A stretch of DNA of 47,676 nt, from positions 1-47,676 of the forward strand of contig NZ_PGLR01000045.1 in assembly GCF_002803095.1 (NCBI RefSeq). Direction: 5' to 3'. Positions within the stretch are counted from its first letter, which is position 1. Each line of letters begins with the position of its first letter. Below, in pieces: positions 7,418 through 15,619 of this stretch. A program made the position numbers and the translations under genes. The notes beneath the pieces were generated by a model that worked only from the letters and a program-made list of their open reading frames with translations, did no database searches and was not told the DNA's origin. This DNA comes from Pseudomonas sp. ZH-FAD. GTDB taxonomy: Bacteria; Pseudomonadota; Gammaproteobacteria; Pseudomonadales; Pseudomonadaceae.

Positions 7418-7433
7418 CGGAGGTGGTCAGGAC

Positions 7434-7961
7434 TTATTTTTGGTAAGCCGCGACTGCCTTGTTGATCAGGCCGCGGGCTTCTTCAGCGCCGCCCCAGCCT
7501 TCTACCTTGACCCACTTGCCCTTCTCCAGATCCTTGTAGTTCTCGAAGAAGTGCTTGATCTGCTCGATCAGCAGCGCGGGCAGGTCGGTATATTCCTGAA
7601 CGTCCTTGTACAGAACGGTCAGCTTGTCGTGCGGAACGGCAACCAGCTTGGCGTCGCCGCCGGCTTCGTCGCTCATGTGCAGTACGCCGACCGGACGAGC
7701 GCGGATCACCGAACCCGGAGCGACCGGATAAGGGGTCACGACCAGCACGTCGAGGGGGTCGCCGTCGTCAGCCAGGGTGTGCGGGATGAAACCGTAGTTG
7801 GCCGGATAGAACATCGGGGTGGCCATGAAACGATCGACCATCAGGCAATCGGTGTCGTGGTCGATTTCGTATTTGATCGGCGCGTGGTTGGCCGGGATTT
7901 CGATGGCAACGTAGATGTCGTTCGGCAGGTCTTTACCAGCCGGGATCTTGCTGTAGCTCAT
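7434..7961 (-). CDS. ppa: Inorganic pyrophosphatase, family I
   Basis: A 175-residue soluble enzyme hydrolysing diphosphate to two phosphates, which pulls nucleotide, RNA and protein synthesis forward. Length and sequence are typical of family I. The metal-binding signature DDGDPLDVLV (residues 65-74) carries the three conserved aspartates, and the substrate-pocket segment MFYPANYGFIPHT precedes it. It is a single-gene unit with its own terminator. The start is preceded by GGGAGTTTCCCCC. In P. aeruginosa ppa is likewise near mpl/ubiX genes (from memory). Here it borders the integrated element, which inserted downstream of it without disturbing the reading frame. Confidence 0.97.
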   Translation of the reverse strand: MSYSKIPAGKDLPNDIYVAIEIPANHAPIKYEIDHDTDCLMVDRFMATPMFYPANYGFIPHTLADDGDPLDVLVVTPYPVAPGSVIRARPVGVLHMSDEAGGDAKLVAVPHDKLTVLYKDVQEYTDLPALLIEQIKHFFENYKDLEKGKWVKVEGWGGAEEARGLINKAVAAYQK

Positions 7962-8039
7962 GGGGGAAACTCCCAGGGAGGGCCAAAAAAGTGGGGCGCA
8001 TTATAGGCGTATTCGCAATGCGTTACTACGGCAGCCTAC

Positions 8040-8867
8040 TCAGCCATTGGTCGCGTTTTCGACCGCCTTGTAGTCGGGGTGTTCCGCCTGCAAACGTCGC
8101 AATCGCGCCAGGCTGTCCTGGCGGTAGAACAGGGCCAGTTGCCGGTAGACATCCGGGAAGGCGTCCGCCAGCAGATCCGGTGCAGTGAAGAAGTATTCGC
8201 TGGTCACCGCGAAGAATTCCGCCGGGTCTTCGGCGGCATAAGGGTCGATGGCGGTTTCCGCCTCAGGATTGGCGTCCAGCTCGGCGTTCAGTGCGTCATA
8301 GGCGCTCTGCATGGCCTTGGCCCAGTCCTGCACACGCATGTCGCGGTGCAGCGGCGGCAGGCCATTGGCGCCGCCTTCGAGCATGTCCAGCTTGTGCGCC
8401 AGTTCGTGGATCACCAGGTTGTAGCCTTCCCAGCCTCCGCTGGTTTCGACGCCCGGCCAGGCGAGGATCACCGGGCCTTGCTGCCAGGCCTCGCCGCTGC
8501 GCGCGTCGTCCCATTCGTGTTCGATACCGCTGGCGTCGCGGTGGCGCTGTGGGCTCACGAAGTCATCCGGGTAGAGGACGATTTCGTGAAAACCCCGGTA
8601 CCAGTCCAGATCACCCAGGTGTAGCAGTGGCAACTGCGCCTGGGCTGCCAGCAGCAGGTGCTCGACCGGGCCTAATTCCAGGCCCGGCAGGGCGGTCAGG
8701 TGTTTGTCATGCAGAAACAGCACGGCGCGCTCGCGCAACTGCTGCTCTTCGCGTTCGTCGAGGCCATCGAGAATCGGCAGGCGTCTGCGTACTTCAGCCC
8801 AGTGGGCGGGATCGACAAGGTTATTTTCGAGGATGCGACGACGGCGCCAGGCCTTGAAGGACCACAT
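8040..8867 (-). CDS. mtfA: MtfA-type zinc metallopeptidase (M90)
   Basis: A 275-residue cytosolic zinc peptidase of the MtfA/M90 family. E. coli MtfA is an aminopeptidase that also binds the glucose-phosphotransferase repressor Mlc. The zinc motif HELAH spans residues 154-158 in NLVIHELAHKLDMLEGG, and the downstream DPAEFFAVTSEYFF segment supplies the further glutamates of the fold. I chose the ATG giving MWSFKAWRRRR, the normal length for the family; longer readings run into the neighbouring divergent gene. No strong ribosome site is seen. Its partner in Pseudomonas, which lacks an obvious E. coli-type Mlc circuit, is not known to me. Confidence 0.9.
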   Translation of the reverse strand: MWSFKAWRRRRILENNLVDPAHWAEVRRRLPILDGLDEREEQQLRERAVLFLHDKHLTALPGLELGPVEHLLLAAQAQLPLLHLGDLDWYRGFHEIVLYPDDFVSPQRHRDASGIEHEWDDARSGEAWQQGPVILAWPGVETSGGWEGYNLVIHELAHKLDMLEGGANGLPPLHRDMRVQDWAKAMQSAYDALNAELDANPEAETAIDPYAAEDPAEFFAVTSEYFFTAPDLLADAFPDVYRQLALFYRQDSLARLRRLQAEHPDYKAVENATNG

Positions 8868-8981
8868 GCATGCAGGCTCGTTGGGAGGACCACGCCACCA
8901 TAAGGGCGCCAGGCGCTCGCTACAAGTCGGCATAAAGGCTGCAAAGCCTCTTGCAGCTTCGCTGCAGCAGGAGGGCTGAGC

Positions 8982-10565
8982 ATGGCGTTGCAACTGCTGG
9001 AACACCCTGGAGTCACGCTGGCGTCCGGCACCGGACTGGACTTGCCGCACCAGGCCGCGCGGGCTCGGGCGATGTGGCTGGCCGGTCGCCAGCAGCGTCC
9101 GCCGTTGCTGCTGGTCGTGTTGCTTTGGGCGCGCCACTGCCCCGATGTGGTGCAAAGTCTGGAGCGTCATCTGGACGCCCTGTTCGCCGATTTTCGCTGT
9201 ACGCCTGAGGGCTGGAGTGAAACCCAGGCGGCGCGCCAGGTGCTGGCTGCACTGAATCTCCAGCTGTTTCGTCGGCAGCAGGCCGGGCAGGGTGTCGCCG
9301 ACTTGCACGCCGGTGTGCTGCTGATGCAGGGCGATGAGTTGCAGTTTCTGCAGGCGGGCAGTGTCGGCCTGGCGCGTGCGCACACAGGTACCTTGCAGAT
9401 CCTGGCTGGTCGTGAGGGGCAGGCTCTCGGCGCTCAGGCCGAGCTGGCGCTGGTTCAGCACAGCCTGCTGCCTAGCCGTGGCGAGCATCTGCTGCTGGCG
9501 CCGCAACCGCTGCTCGATGTGAGTGATCTGCACGGGCTATGTACCCAGGCAGAGGGGGCCTTGGGCGAGCGGTTGCAGCCGCTGTTGCAGGCCCCCGGCG
9601 CTGCAGTGCTGCTCGGCGTGGGGGAAACCCAGTGCCTGACGCCGGCGCCGTCCGCTGCGCCGCGCCCGGCGCTGGCGCAGATCGCCTGCGGCCAGCAGCT
9701 CGATGGTTGGACGCTGTTGCGTCAATGTCCTTATGGACCGCCCGGGCGGCTGTATGTCGGGCGTGATGAGTCCGGGCGGGAAGCCGTGCTCTGGTTCGCC
9801 GAGGAAGACGCAGGCGAAGCCTTCTGGCAGCGCGAGTGGGCGTTGCGGCGCAGTCCGCAGCAGGCGTTGCCGCAGGTGCTGTCGCCGCATCAGGCGCGCG
9901 GTCACGCGTATCTGGTCCTGGCCAAGCCGCCCGGCGGCATGCGCAATCTGTTCGATTGGGTGGCCGCCCATGGTGCGCCGGATACACAGACGCTGATGGG
10001 GGTGGTGACGCAACTGATCGCTGCCGTGCGTTCGTTGCAGCGCCGTGGCATGCAGGGGCTTTGGTTGAACCCCAGGCAGATTCTGCTCGGTGATGACGGG
10101 AGAGTGCTGTTTCTGCCCGGGGCGGCTGCCATCCTCCCTGGGGTGGCACGTCAGCCTGTGCCTGAGCAGGCTGTACCGCTGGCGCCGGAACTGCGCAGCG
10201 GCCGTGCGCTGGATGGTCGTGCCGATCAGTTTGCCCTGGCGGCGCTGGTCTACTGGCTTATGAGTGGGCAATGGCCGGAGGCGGCGCGCAGCGACGTCAG
10301 GCCCGGACACTGCTATGTGCCGCTGGCGACCTTTACCGGGCATGTGCCGCAAGGCTGGGACGGCGTGCTCGCCCGGGCCCTGGCGCCGCAGCCACGGGCA
10401 CGTTTCGAGGCGCTGTCGGAATTTCAGCTGGCATTGCAGCAGCCCTTGCAGGCGCGTCGCAGTCAGGCGCTAAGGCGGGCACCCTTGCAGATGGCACGCC
10501 TGGCTGTGTTGGGTCTGGGCACGCTGTCGTTGCTGTTGGGGCTGCTGCTCAGTCTTGGTGGCTGA
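8982..10565 (+). CDS. PP2C-like/kinase-like fusion with C-terminal membrane anchor, probably catalytically dead
   Basis: A 527-residue protein. Its layout recalls Pseudomonas bifunctional serine/threonine phosphatase-kinase proteins: an N-terminal PP2C-like domain (about 1-215), a kinase-like domain (about 230-490) and one C-terminal transmembrane helix (LAVLGLGTLSLLLGLLLSLGG). Key residues look lost. The PP2C metal motif normally GDSR reads GSVG (FLQAGSVGLARAH). The kinase VAIK lysine is replaced (EAVLWFAE), the HRD loop position reads GLWLNPRQILL and the DFG position reads GRVLFLPG. It may be a regulatory scaffold rather than an enzyme. The start follows AGGAGGG at good spacing. It is divergent from mtfA and convergent with the GNAT gene. 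Confidence 0.7.
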   Translation: MALQLLEHPGVTLASGTGLDLPHQAARARAMWLAGRQQRPPLLLVVLLWARHCPDVVQSLERHLDALFADFRCTPEGWSETQAARQVLAALNLQLFRRQQAGQGVADLHAGVLLMQGDELQFLQAGSVGLARAHTGTLQILAGREGQALGAQAELALVQHSLLPSRGEHLLLAPQPLLDVSDLHGLCTQAEGALGERLQPLLQAPGAAVLLGVGETQCLTPAPSAAPRPALAQIACGQQLDGWTLLRQCPYGPPGRLYVGRDESGREAVLWFAEEDAGEAFWQREWALRRSPQQALPQVLSPHQARGHAYLVLAKPPGGMRNLFDWVAAHGAPDTQTLMGVVTQLIAAVRSLQRRGMQGLWLNPRQILLGDDGRVLFLPGAAAILPGVARQPVPEQAVPLAPELRSGRALDGRADQFALAALVYWLMSGQWPEAARSDVRPGHCYVPLATFTGHVPQGWDGVLARALAPQPRARFEALSEFQLALQQPLQARRSQALRRAPLQMARLAVLGLGTLSLLLGLLLSLGG

Positions 10566-10592
10566 TGGGCAGCCGCCGCATCGGCGGCCCGA

Positions 10593-11048
10593 TCAATCGG
10601 AATTGATCGGCAGCACGTAGTTCTTGAACTGTTCGTCCTCGACGAAGCCGATGGACTCGTAGACCTTCTGCGCCACCTCGTTGTCGCGGCTGGTAGCCAC
10701 GCGCATGCGCACGGCGTGGGTTTCCTTGGCCATCTGCTTGGCGGTATGCAGCAGGCGGTCGGCAACCAGTTGGCGGCGAGCATCCTCGGCGACGTAGATG
10801 TCGTTGAGAATCCACACGCGCTTGAGCGAAAGCGAGGAATAGCTGGGGTAAAGCTGGCAGAAGCCGAGCAGCTTGTCTTCATCGTCGGCCAGGGCCAGGT
10901 AGATCACCGACTCCTTGCGGCGCAGGCGCTTCTCGAGGAACTTGCGTGACGACTCGGGGTAGGGCAGCTCGTTATAGAACTCGCGGTATTTGACGAACAG
11001 CGGGGTCAACAGGTCCAGGTGCTCCAGGGTGGCTTGGACGATGCGCAT
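10593..11048 (-). CDS. GNAT-family N-acetyltransferase
   Basis: A 151-residue single-domain acetyl-CoA-dependent acetyltransferase. The fold markers are in order: an N-terminal strand and helix (MRIVQATLEHLDLLTPLF), a central antiparallel sheet (LGFCQLYPSYSSLSLKRVWILNDIYV), the acyl-CoA pyrophosphate loop region (VAEDARRQLVADRLL, a divergent Q/RxxGxG/A with Gln-Leu-Val in place of the glycine stretch) and the C-terminal YESIGFVEDEQFKNYVL. The substrate cannot be told from sequence. It is convergent with the PP2C/kinase-like gene, 27 bases apart. Confidence 0.88.
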   Translation of the reverse strand: MRIVQATLEHLDLLTPLFVKYREFYNELPYPESSRKFLEKRLRRKESVIYLALADDEDKLLGFCQLYPSYSSLSLKRVWILNDIYVAEDARRQLVADRLLHTAKQMAKETHAVRMRVATSRDNEVAQKVYESIGFVEDEQFKNYVLPINSD

Positions 11049-11297
11049 GGTGGGCCTCGGCTTCTCTCTGTAATGGGGCAGGAGTGGCGATGCAGCTGTT
11101 GTGCCAGCGGGTCAGTCGATGCTGCCTCAAAGCCAGTTGAAAGCGCAATCAAAGCAAGCGTTTGATTTTCTGGCTGCGGAGCAACTTGGCATTGGTGCAT
11201 CTGTCTGAACTGGGCGCAGCAGTCGCCTGGCGGGTGCTGTGCTAACCTGCCGCCATCGCTTTAAGCCCTATGAACAGGGCGCGTTCAGAGGTCATCA

Positions 11298-12653
11298 ATG
11301 CACATCCATATTCTCGGCATCTGCGGCACTTTCATGGGGTCGCTGGCTGTTCTGGCCAAAGAGCTCGGCCATCGCGTCACCGGCTCCGATGCCAACGTTT
11401 ACCCGCCCATGAGCACTCAATTGGAAGCCCAGGGCATCGAGCTGATGCAGGGCTTTGATCCGGCGCACCTGCAGCCGGCACCGGATCTGGTGGTGGTGGG
11501 CAATGCCATGAGCCGTGGCAACCCAGCGGTGGAATACGTGCTGAACAAGGGGCTGCCCTACGTTTCCGGCCCGCAGTGGCTGGCCGATCACGTGCTGCAG
11601 GGGCGCTGGGTGTTGGCGGTGGCCGGTACCCACGGCAAGACCAGCAGTTCCAGCATGCTGGCCTGGGTGCTGGAACATGCCGGCATGAGCCCGGGCTTTC
11701 TGATCGGCGGCGTGCCGCAGAATTTCGGTATTTCCGCGCGCCTGGGCGGCACGCCGTTCTTCGTGGTCGAGGCCGACGAGTACGACAGCGCCTTCTTCGA
11801 CAAACGCAGCAAGTTCGTCCACTACCGCCCGCGTACAGCGATTCTGAATAACCTGGAGTTCGATCACGCGGACATATTCCCGGATCTTGCGGCCATCGAG
11901 CGGCAGTTTCATCACCTGGTGCGCATCATTCCCAGCGAAGGTCTGGTCATCCATCCGGCCAGCGAAAGCGCGCTGGCGCGAGTGATCGAGATGGGTTGCT
12001 GGACGCCGGTGCAGACCACCGGTGAAGGTGGCCAGTGGCAGGCGCGCCTGCTCAGCGCCGATGGCTCGCGCTTCGAGGTGAGCTTCGACGGCAAGGTCGA
12101 GGGTACCGTGCAGTGGAACCTGACCGGTCAGCATAACGTCGCCAACGCCCTGGCCGTGCTCGCGGCGGCGCGCCATGTCGGCGTGGTGCCAGCGCTGGGC
12201 ATCGAGGCGCTGGGCCAGTTCATCAACGCCAAGCGGCGCATGGAGAAGGTCGCCGAGGTGGCGGGTGTGACCGTCTTTGACGACTTCGCCCATCATCCAA
12301 CCGCCATCGCCACCACGCTCGATGGCTTGCGTAAGCGTGTCGGCGACGACACCCAGGTGATCGCGGTGATCGAGCCGCGCTCCAACTCGATGAAGCTCGG
12401 CGCCCATCGCGACGGTCTGGCCGAGTCCGCCGAGCAGGCTGATGCGGTGTTCTGGTACGCGCCGCCCAATCTCGGTTGGGACCTGGCTGCCACCGTGGCG
12501 CAGGCGCGCAACCCGACGCGCGTGTGCGACTCGCTGGAGTCGATCATCGATGGCGTGAAGGCCCTGGTGCGCCCCGGCACCCAGGTGGTGATCATGAGCA
12601 ACGGCGGCTTCGGCGGCCTGCATGGCAAGCTGGCAGCAGCTCTGGAGGGATGA
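11298..12653 (+). CDS. mpl: UDP-MurNAc:L-Ala-gamma-D-Glu-meso-DAP ligase
   Basis: A 451-residue Mur-ligase-family enzyme that rejoins recycled murein tripeptide to UDP-N-acetylmuramate using ATP, returning cell-wall fragments to synthesis in the cytoplasm. The N-terminal Rossmann strand (MHIHILGICGTFMGSLAVLAKELGH) is characteristic of Mpl/MurC. The ATP loop is VAGTHGKTSSSSML near residue 110. The metal/nucleotide region is VEADEYDSAFFDKRSKF, and the C-terminal Mur domain carries FDDFAHHPTAIATTL. The start is preceded by AGAGGTCATCA. ubiX begins at the base directly after its stop, so the two are cotranscribed. Confidence 0.96.
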   Translation: MHIHILGICGTFMGSLAVLAKELGHRVTGSDANVYPPMSTQLEAQGIELMQGFDPAHLQPAPDLVVVGNAMSRGNPAVEYVLNKGLPYVSGPQWLADHVLQGRWVLAVAGTHGKTSSSSMLAWVLEHAGMSPGFLIGGVPQNFGISARLGGTPFFVVEADEYDSAFFDKRSKFVHYRPRTAILNNLEFDHADIFPDLAAIERQFHHLVRIIPSEGLVIHPASESALARVIEMGCWTPVQTTGEGGQWQARLLSADGSRFEVSFDGKVEGTVQWNLTGQHNVANALAVLAAARHVGVVPALGIEALGQFINAKRRMEKVAEVAGVTVFDDFAHHPTAIATTLDGLRKRVGDDTQVIAVIEPRSNSMKLGAHRDGLAESAEQADAVFWYAPPNLGWDLAATVAQARNPTRVCDSLESIIDGVKALVRPGTQVVIMSNGGFGGLHGKLAAALEG

Positions 12654-13283
12654 ATGTCTGGCCCTGAGAGAATAACCCTGGCGATGACCGGCGCCTCAGG
12701 CGCGCAGTACGGCCTGCGCCTGCTCGACTGCCTGGTGCAGGAGGATCGCGAGGTGCACTTCCTGATCTCCAAGGCCGCGCAACTGGTGATGGCTACCGAA
12801 ACCGACGTGGCGCTACCGGCCAAACCGCAGTCCATGGCCCAGTTCCTGACCGAGTACACCGGCGCGGCGCCGGGGCAGATTCGCGTCTACGGCAAGGAAG
12901 ACTGGATGGCCCCAGCCGCCTCCGGCTCTGGCGCGCCGACTGCCATGGTGGTGGTGCCGTGCAGCACCGGTACCTTGTCGGCCATCGCCAGCGGCGCCTG
13001 CAACAACCTGATCGAACGCGCCGCTGATGTGGCATTGAAGGAACGCCGCCAGCTTATTCTGGTGCCGCGCGAGGCGCCGTATTCGAGCATCCACCTGGAA
13101 AACATGCTCAAGCTGTCCAACCTCGGCGTGACCATTTTGCCGGCCTCGCCGGGGTTCTATAACCAGCCGCAGACGCTGGATGATCTGGTGGACTTCGTTG
13201 TCGCGCGCATCCTCAATTGCCTGAATATCCCCCAGGACATGCTGCCGCGCTGGGGCGAGCATCACTTGGTGTCGGATGACTAA
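12654..13283 (+). CDS. ubiX: Flavin prenyltransferase UbiX
   Basis: A 209-residue enzyme that prenylates reduced FMN to make the prenyl-FMN cofactor of the UbiD decarboxylase in ubiquinone synthesis. The FMN-binding N-terminus MTGASGAQYGLRLLDCL, the central VVVPCSTGTLSAIASGACNNLIERAADVALKERR and the C-terminal ILPASPGFYNQPQTLDDLVDF are family hallmarks. ATG directly follows the mpl stop, with GGAGGGA in the end of mpl as ribosome site. The pairing with mpl is positional rather than metabolic. Confidence 0.96.
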   Translation: MSGPERITLAMTGASGAQYGLRLLDCLVQEDREVHFLISKAAQLVMATETDVALPAKPQSMAQFLTEYTGAAPGQIRVYGKEDWMAPAASGSGAPTAMVVVPCSTGTLSAIASGACNNLIERAADVALKERRQLILVPREAPYSSIHLENMLKLSNLGVTILPASPGFYNQPQTLDDLVDFVVARILNCLNIPQDMLPRWGEHHLVSDD

Positions 13284-13294
13284 GGAGAGTGCTG

Positions 13295-13585
13295 ATGTCC
13301 ATTGTGAGTCGCTGTGTGCTGGGAAGCGTCCTCACATTGTCGTTGCTGCCGGTGGCCGAGGCCTCCATGCGCTGCGGTACCGCCCTGGTTTACGAGGGCG
13401 AGCGTAGCGTCGAGGTGCTGCGTAAATGCGGTGAACCCGATCAGCGTGAGGTGACGCCACCCAGCAGTCCACTGGGTGGCGGCGTGACAGTCGAGCAATG
13501 GATCTATGGGCCTCGCAATGGCGTCTATCGCTACCTGCGTTTTCTCGATGGCAAGCTGGTGGAAATTAGGGTCGAGCGCGGATGA
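13295..13585 (+). CDS. Exported DUF2845 protein
   Basis: A 96-residue protein with a signal peptide (SRCVLGSVLTLSLLPVAEA, cleavage likely after AEA) and a mature region of DUF2845 type: MRCGTALVYEGE, then VLRKCGEPDQRE, then EQWIYGPRNGVYRYLRFLDGKLVEI. Two conserved cysteines may form a disulfide in the periplasm. Function unknown. ATG 13295 was preferred over an earlier GTG because AAGGAG sits 7 bases upstream. Its stop overlaps the next start (ATGA), so the two exported proteins are probably made together. Confidence 0.82.
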   Translation: MSIVSRCVLGSVLTLSLLPVAEASMRCGTALVYEGERSVEVLRKCGEPDQREVTPPSSPLGGGVTVEQWIYGPRNGVYRYLRFLDGKLVEIRVERG

Positions 13586-13872
13586 GACGGACTTTGGCAC
13601 TCACTCTGCTGCTGGCGCTGAACCTGACCGGCTGCGCCACCGTGCGAACGCTGGACGCGGCCAAGCCCAATGCCCCAGTGGTCTACGCCGGGACGCGGCT
13701 GGACTGGTATGCGATCAATGGCGGCTGCTGTCCGCTGGATCGTTTCGGCGCCGAGGCGCCGCGTTATCCTGGATTGGATCTGCCCGCCAGTGCGCTGCTT
13801 GATACCCTGCTGTTGCCGTTTTCGCTGGCCACGGCGCTGGGTGTGAGTCTCGGTGTCAGCGGCGGGTTGTAG
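13582..13872 (+). CDS. YceK/YidQ-type lipoprotein
   Basis: A 96-residue lipoprotein. The signal ends in the lipobox LTGC, so Cys near residue 18 would be lipidated. The mature part resembles the small YceK/YidQ (DUF1375) family: VVYAGTRLDWYAIN, then a hydrophobic C-terminal stretch (LLDTLLLPFSLATALGVSLGVS). Function unknown. It overlaps the DUF2845 gene by four bases. It is the last gene of the mpl-ubiX run, with the ybaK-type gene convergent 69 bases away. Confidence 0.82.
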   Translation: MRRTLALTLLLALNLTGCATVRTLDAAKPNAPVVYAGTRLDWYAINGGCCPLDRFGAEAPRYPGLDLPASALLDTLLLPFSLATALGVSLGVSGGL

Positions 13873-13941
13873 CCGGATGCAGTCCGGGAAAGGCGCTGGT
13901 GCGTGCGGCGTACCCTACCGGGTTGGCGTTGGTGGCGTCGC

Positions 13942-14421
13942 TCAGCAGGTTTCCGCTTCCACTTCCTGGCACACGTCGATCCACTCGGCATCGACCAGTT
14001 CGGCCATGCGCTGCGGGGCGATGCGCACCGCACTGTGGGTGGCGCCGGCGGCCGGCAGCACTTCGTCGAAGGCCAGCAGCGAGCGGTCGCAGTAGACACT
14101 GAGCGGTGTGGCCAGGCCGAACGGGCAGACGCCGCCCACCGGGTGGCTGGTCAGCTCGATCACGGTCTGCGCATCGAGCATGCGCGCCTTGGCGCCGAAG
14201 CATTCCTTCATCTTGCGGTTGTCGATACGCGCGTCGCCGCGGGCGACGATCAGCACGTCGCGTTCGGCGATGCGAAAGGCCAGGGTTTTGGCGATCTGGC
14301 CCGGCGATACACCATGCGCTTCGGCGGCCAGCGCCACGGTGGCGGTGCTGGACTGCAGTTCGATGATCGCGATATCGGGCGCCTTGGCGGCGAAGAAGGC
14401 GCGTACAGAGGCCAGGCTCAT
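13942..14421 (-). CDS. YbaK/EbsC-type aminoacyl-tRNA deacylase
   Basis: A 159-residue protein of the YbaK/ProX editing family, which hydrolyses mischarged aminoacyl-tRNA in trans. The markers are SPGQIAKTLAFRIAERDVLIVARGDARID (with the conserved lysine of QIAKTL), TSHPVGGVCPFGLATPLSVYCDRSLL, and a C-terminal strand. I chose MSLASVRAFF as start, giving the usual family length; an ATG 11 codons earlier lies in low-quality sequence. Substrate specificity (Cys-tRNA-Pro or another) cannot be read. It is convergent with the YceK-type lipoprotein gene. Confidence 0.9.
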   Translation of the reverse strand: MSLASVRAFFAAKAPDIAIIELQSSTATVALAAEAHGVSPGQIAKTLAFRIAERDVLIVARGDARIDNRKMKECFGAKARMLDAQTVIELTSHPVGGVCPFGLATPLSVYCDRSLLAFDEVLPAAGATHSAVRIAPQRMAELVDAEWIDVCQEVEAETC

Positions 14422-14584
14422 GAAACGGTCCCCCAGGGCTGTCGAGGTGGGCACGGCACGACGGCCAGTCTCTCGCTGGCCAAGCGCAGCCCCCTTCCTG
14501 GGGTGCTGGTGTGGTCGTGACCACGGCGAAAAAACAAGCGGCCATGCTCGCGCTGCATGACCGGCACGTCAAGGCCTGATGGCG

Positions 14585-15451
14585 TCAGTTTGCCAGCAGA
14601 TGTGCTGTTTTTACCGCCTCAACGAGCCCGTAGCGACCTTTTTCGTCTCGCGTCACCCGTCCCATGGCCACGTCGGGGTCGTGGGTGAATACCAGGCGGC
14701 CGCCGCGGGCGACCAGGTCGGCCAGCAGCGCCTCTTTTTCCTCGATCAGGCCTTCGGGGAAGCGGTCGTAGCCCATGGTGATCGGCAGGTGCACCCAGGG
14801 CGCGCCAGGGATCAGGTCGCCGGGAAATACCACCGGCCCGCCCGGCATGACCACTTCCGGCAGCAGTTGGCCCGGCGTGTGGCCGTCGCTCCAGTGCAGG
14901 CGCCAGTCTGGGCCGAGCAGTTCGCAGCTTTCGGTTTCTTCGATCAAATGCAGGCGGCCGCTGTTTTCCAGCAGATCGAGCAGCTCCGGGATATAGGACG
15001 CTTTATCGCGGGCGTGCGGATTGCAGGCGCGCTGCCACTGGCGACGACCGGTGACGAAGCGCGCGTTGGGAAACAGCAGGCGCGCCGGCTGACCGTCCTG
15101 CCAGGCGGCGAGCAGACCACCGGCATGGTCGAAGTGCAGGTGGGTGAGCACGACGATGTCGATATCGGCATCGCTCAGACCAACGGCTGCAAGGCTGTCG
15201 AGCAGCACGTGGCGCTCTTCCTGCACGCCGAAGCGCTGCTTCAGCTCGGGGCTGAAGAAGGCGCCGATGCCGGTTTCCACCAGGATATTGCGCTCGTCTT
15301 CCTGCACCAGCAGGGCGCGGCAGCCGAGGTCGATGCGATTGAGGTCGTCGGCCGGCATCCAGCGTTGCCACAGCGCCTTGGGCGCGTTGCCGAACATGGC
15401 GCCGCCATCGAGTTTCTGGCTGTTGCCGGTCAGGGTGGTCAGGGTTCGCAT
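14585..15451 (-). CDS. Metallo-beta-lactamase-fold hydrolase
   Basis: A 288-residue MBL-fold protein. The dinuclear metal motif is THLHFDHAGG (H-x-H-x-D-H) near residue 105; a later histidine in HWSDGHTPGQL and an aspartate in VVFPGDLIPGAPW complete the ligand set. Members act as lactonases, thioesterase-like or general hydrolases; the substrate here is unknown. No signal peptide is seen. I chose MRTLTTLTGN as the start, since the upstream in-frame extension lacks protein-like character. It lies downstream of the acyl-CoA dehydrogenase gene on the same strand but past a terminator. Confidence 0.88.
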   Translation of the reverse strand: MRTLTTLTGNSQKLDGGAMFGNAPKALWQRWMPADDLNRIDLGCRALLVQEDERNILVETGIGAFFSPELKQRFGVQEERHVLLDSLAAVGLSDADIDIVVLTHLHFDHAGGLLAAWQDGQPARLLFPNARFVTGRRQWQRACNPHARDKASYIPELLDLLENSGRLHLIEETESCELLGPDWRLHWSDGHTPGQLLPEVVMPGGPVVFPGDLIPGAPWVHLPITMGYDRFPEGLIEEKEALLADLVARGGRLVFTHDPDVAMGRVTRDEKGRYGLVEAVKTAHLLAN

Positions 15452-15541
15452 GACGGTATCTCTTGTTCTTGAAGGCGGCTGTGCTCGGTCTTGCATTGTC
15501 GCCGAGCCTTGCCGGTGGGAAAAGCGCCGGCGCCGGCGAAT

Positions 15542-15570
15542 AAAAAGGCGCGGCGCCGAAGCGGCCGCGC
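15542..15570 (-). terminator. Terminator after the acyl-CoA dehydrogenase gene
   Basis: On the minus strand GCGCGG pairs with CCGCGC around a GC-rich core and is followed by CTTTTTA. It lies about 50 bases past the dehydrogenase stop, closing the synthetase-permease-dehydrogenase run. Confidence 0.7.
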
Positions 15571-15586
15571 AACACGCTCAAACCTG

Positions 15587-15618
15587 TAGGGCGGGTGCAA
15601 CCCGCCGGATCAGGGGTG
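15587..15618. repeat. Small intergenic hairpin repeat, GTAGGGCGGG type
   Basis: TGTAGGGCGGGTGCAACCCGCC contains the hairpin GCGGGT-GCA-ACCCGC. The GTAGGGCGG head is shared with the inverted-repeat element at 44762-44870, so both may belong to one dispersed family. Confidence 0.4.
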
Positions 15619-15619
15619 G

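Noticed and set aside
8868..9533. A 222-residue N-terminal extension of MtfA
   Set aside because: It lies antisense to the well-supported PP2C/kinase-like gene, and the family length is met from the start at 8867.
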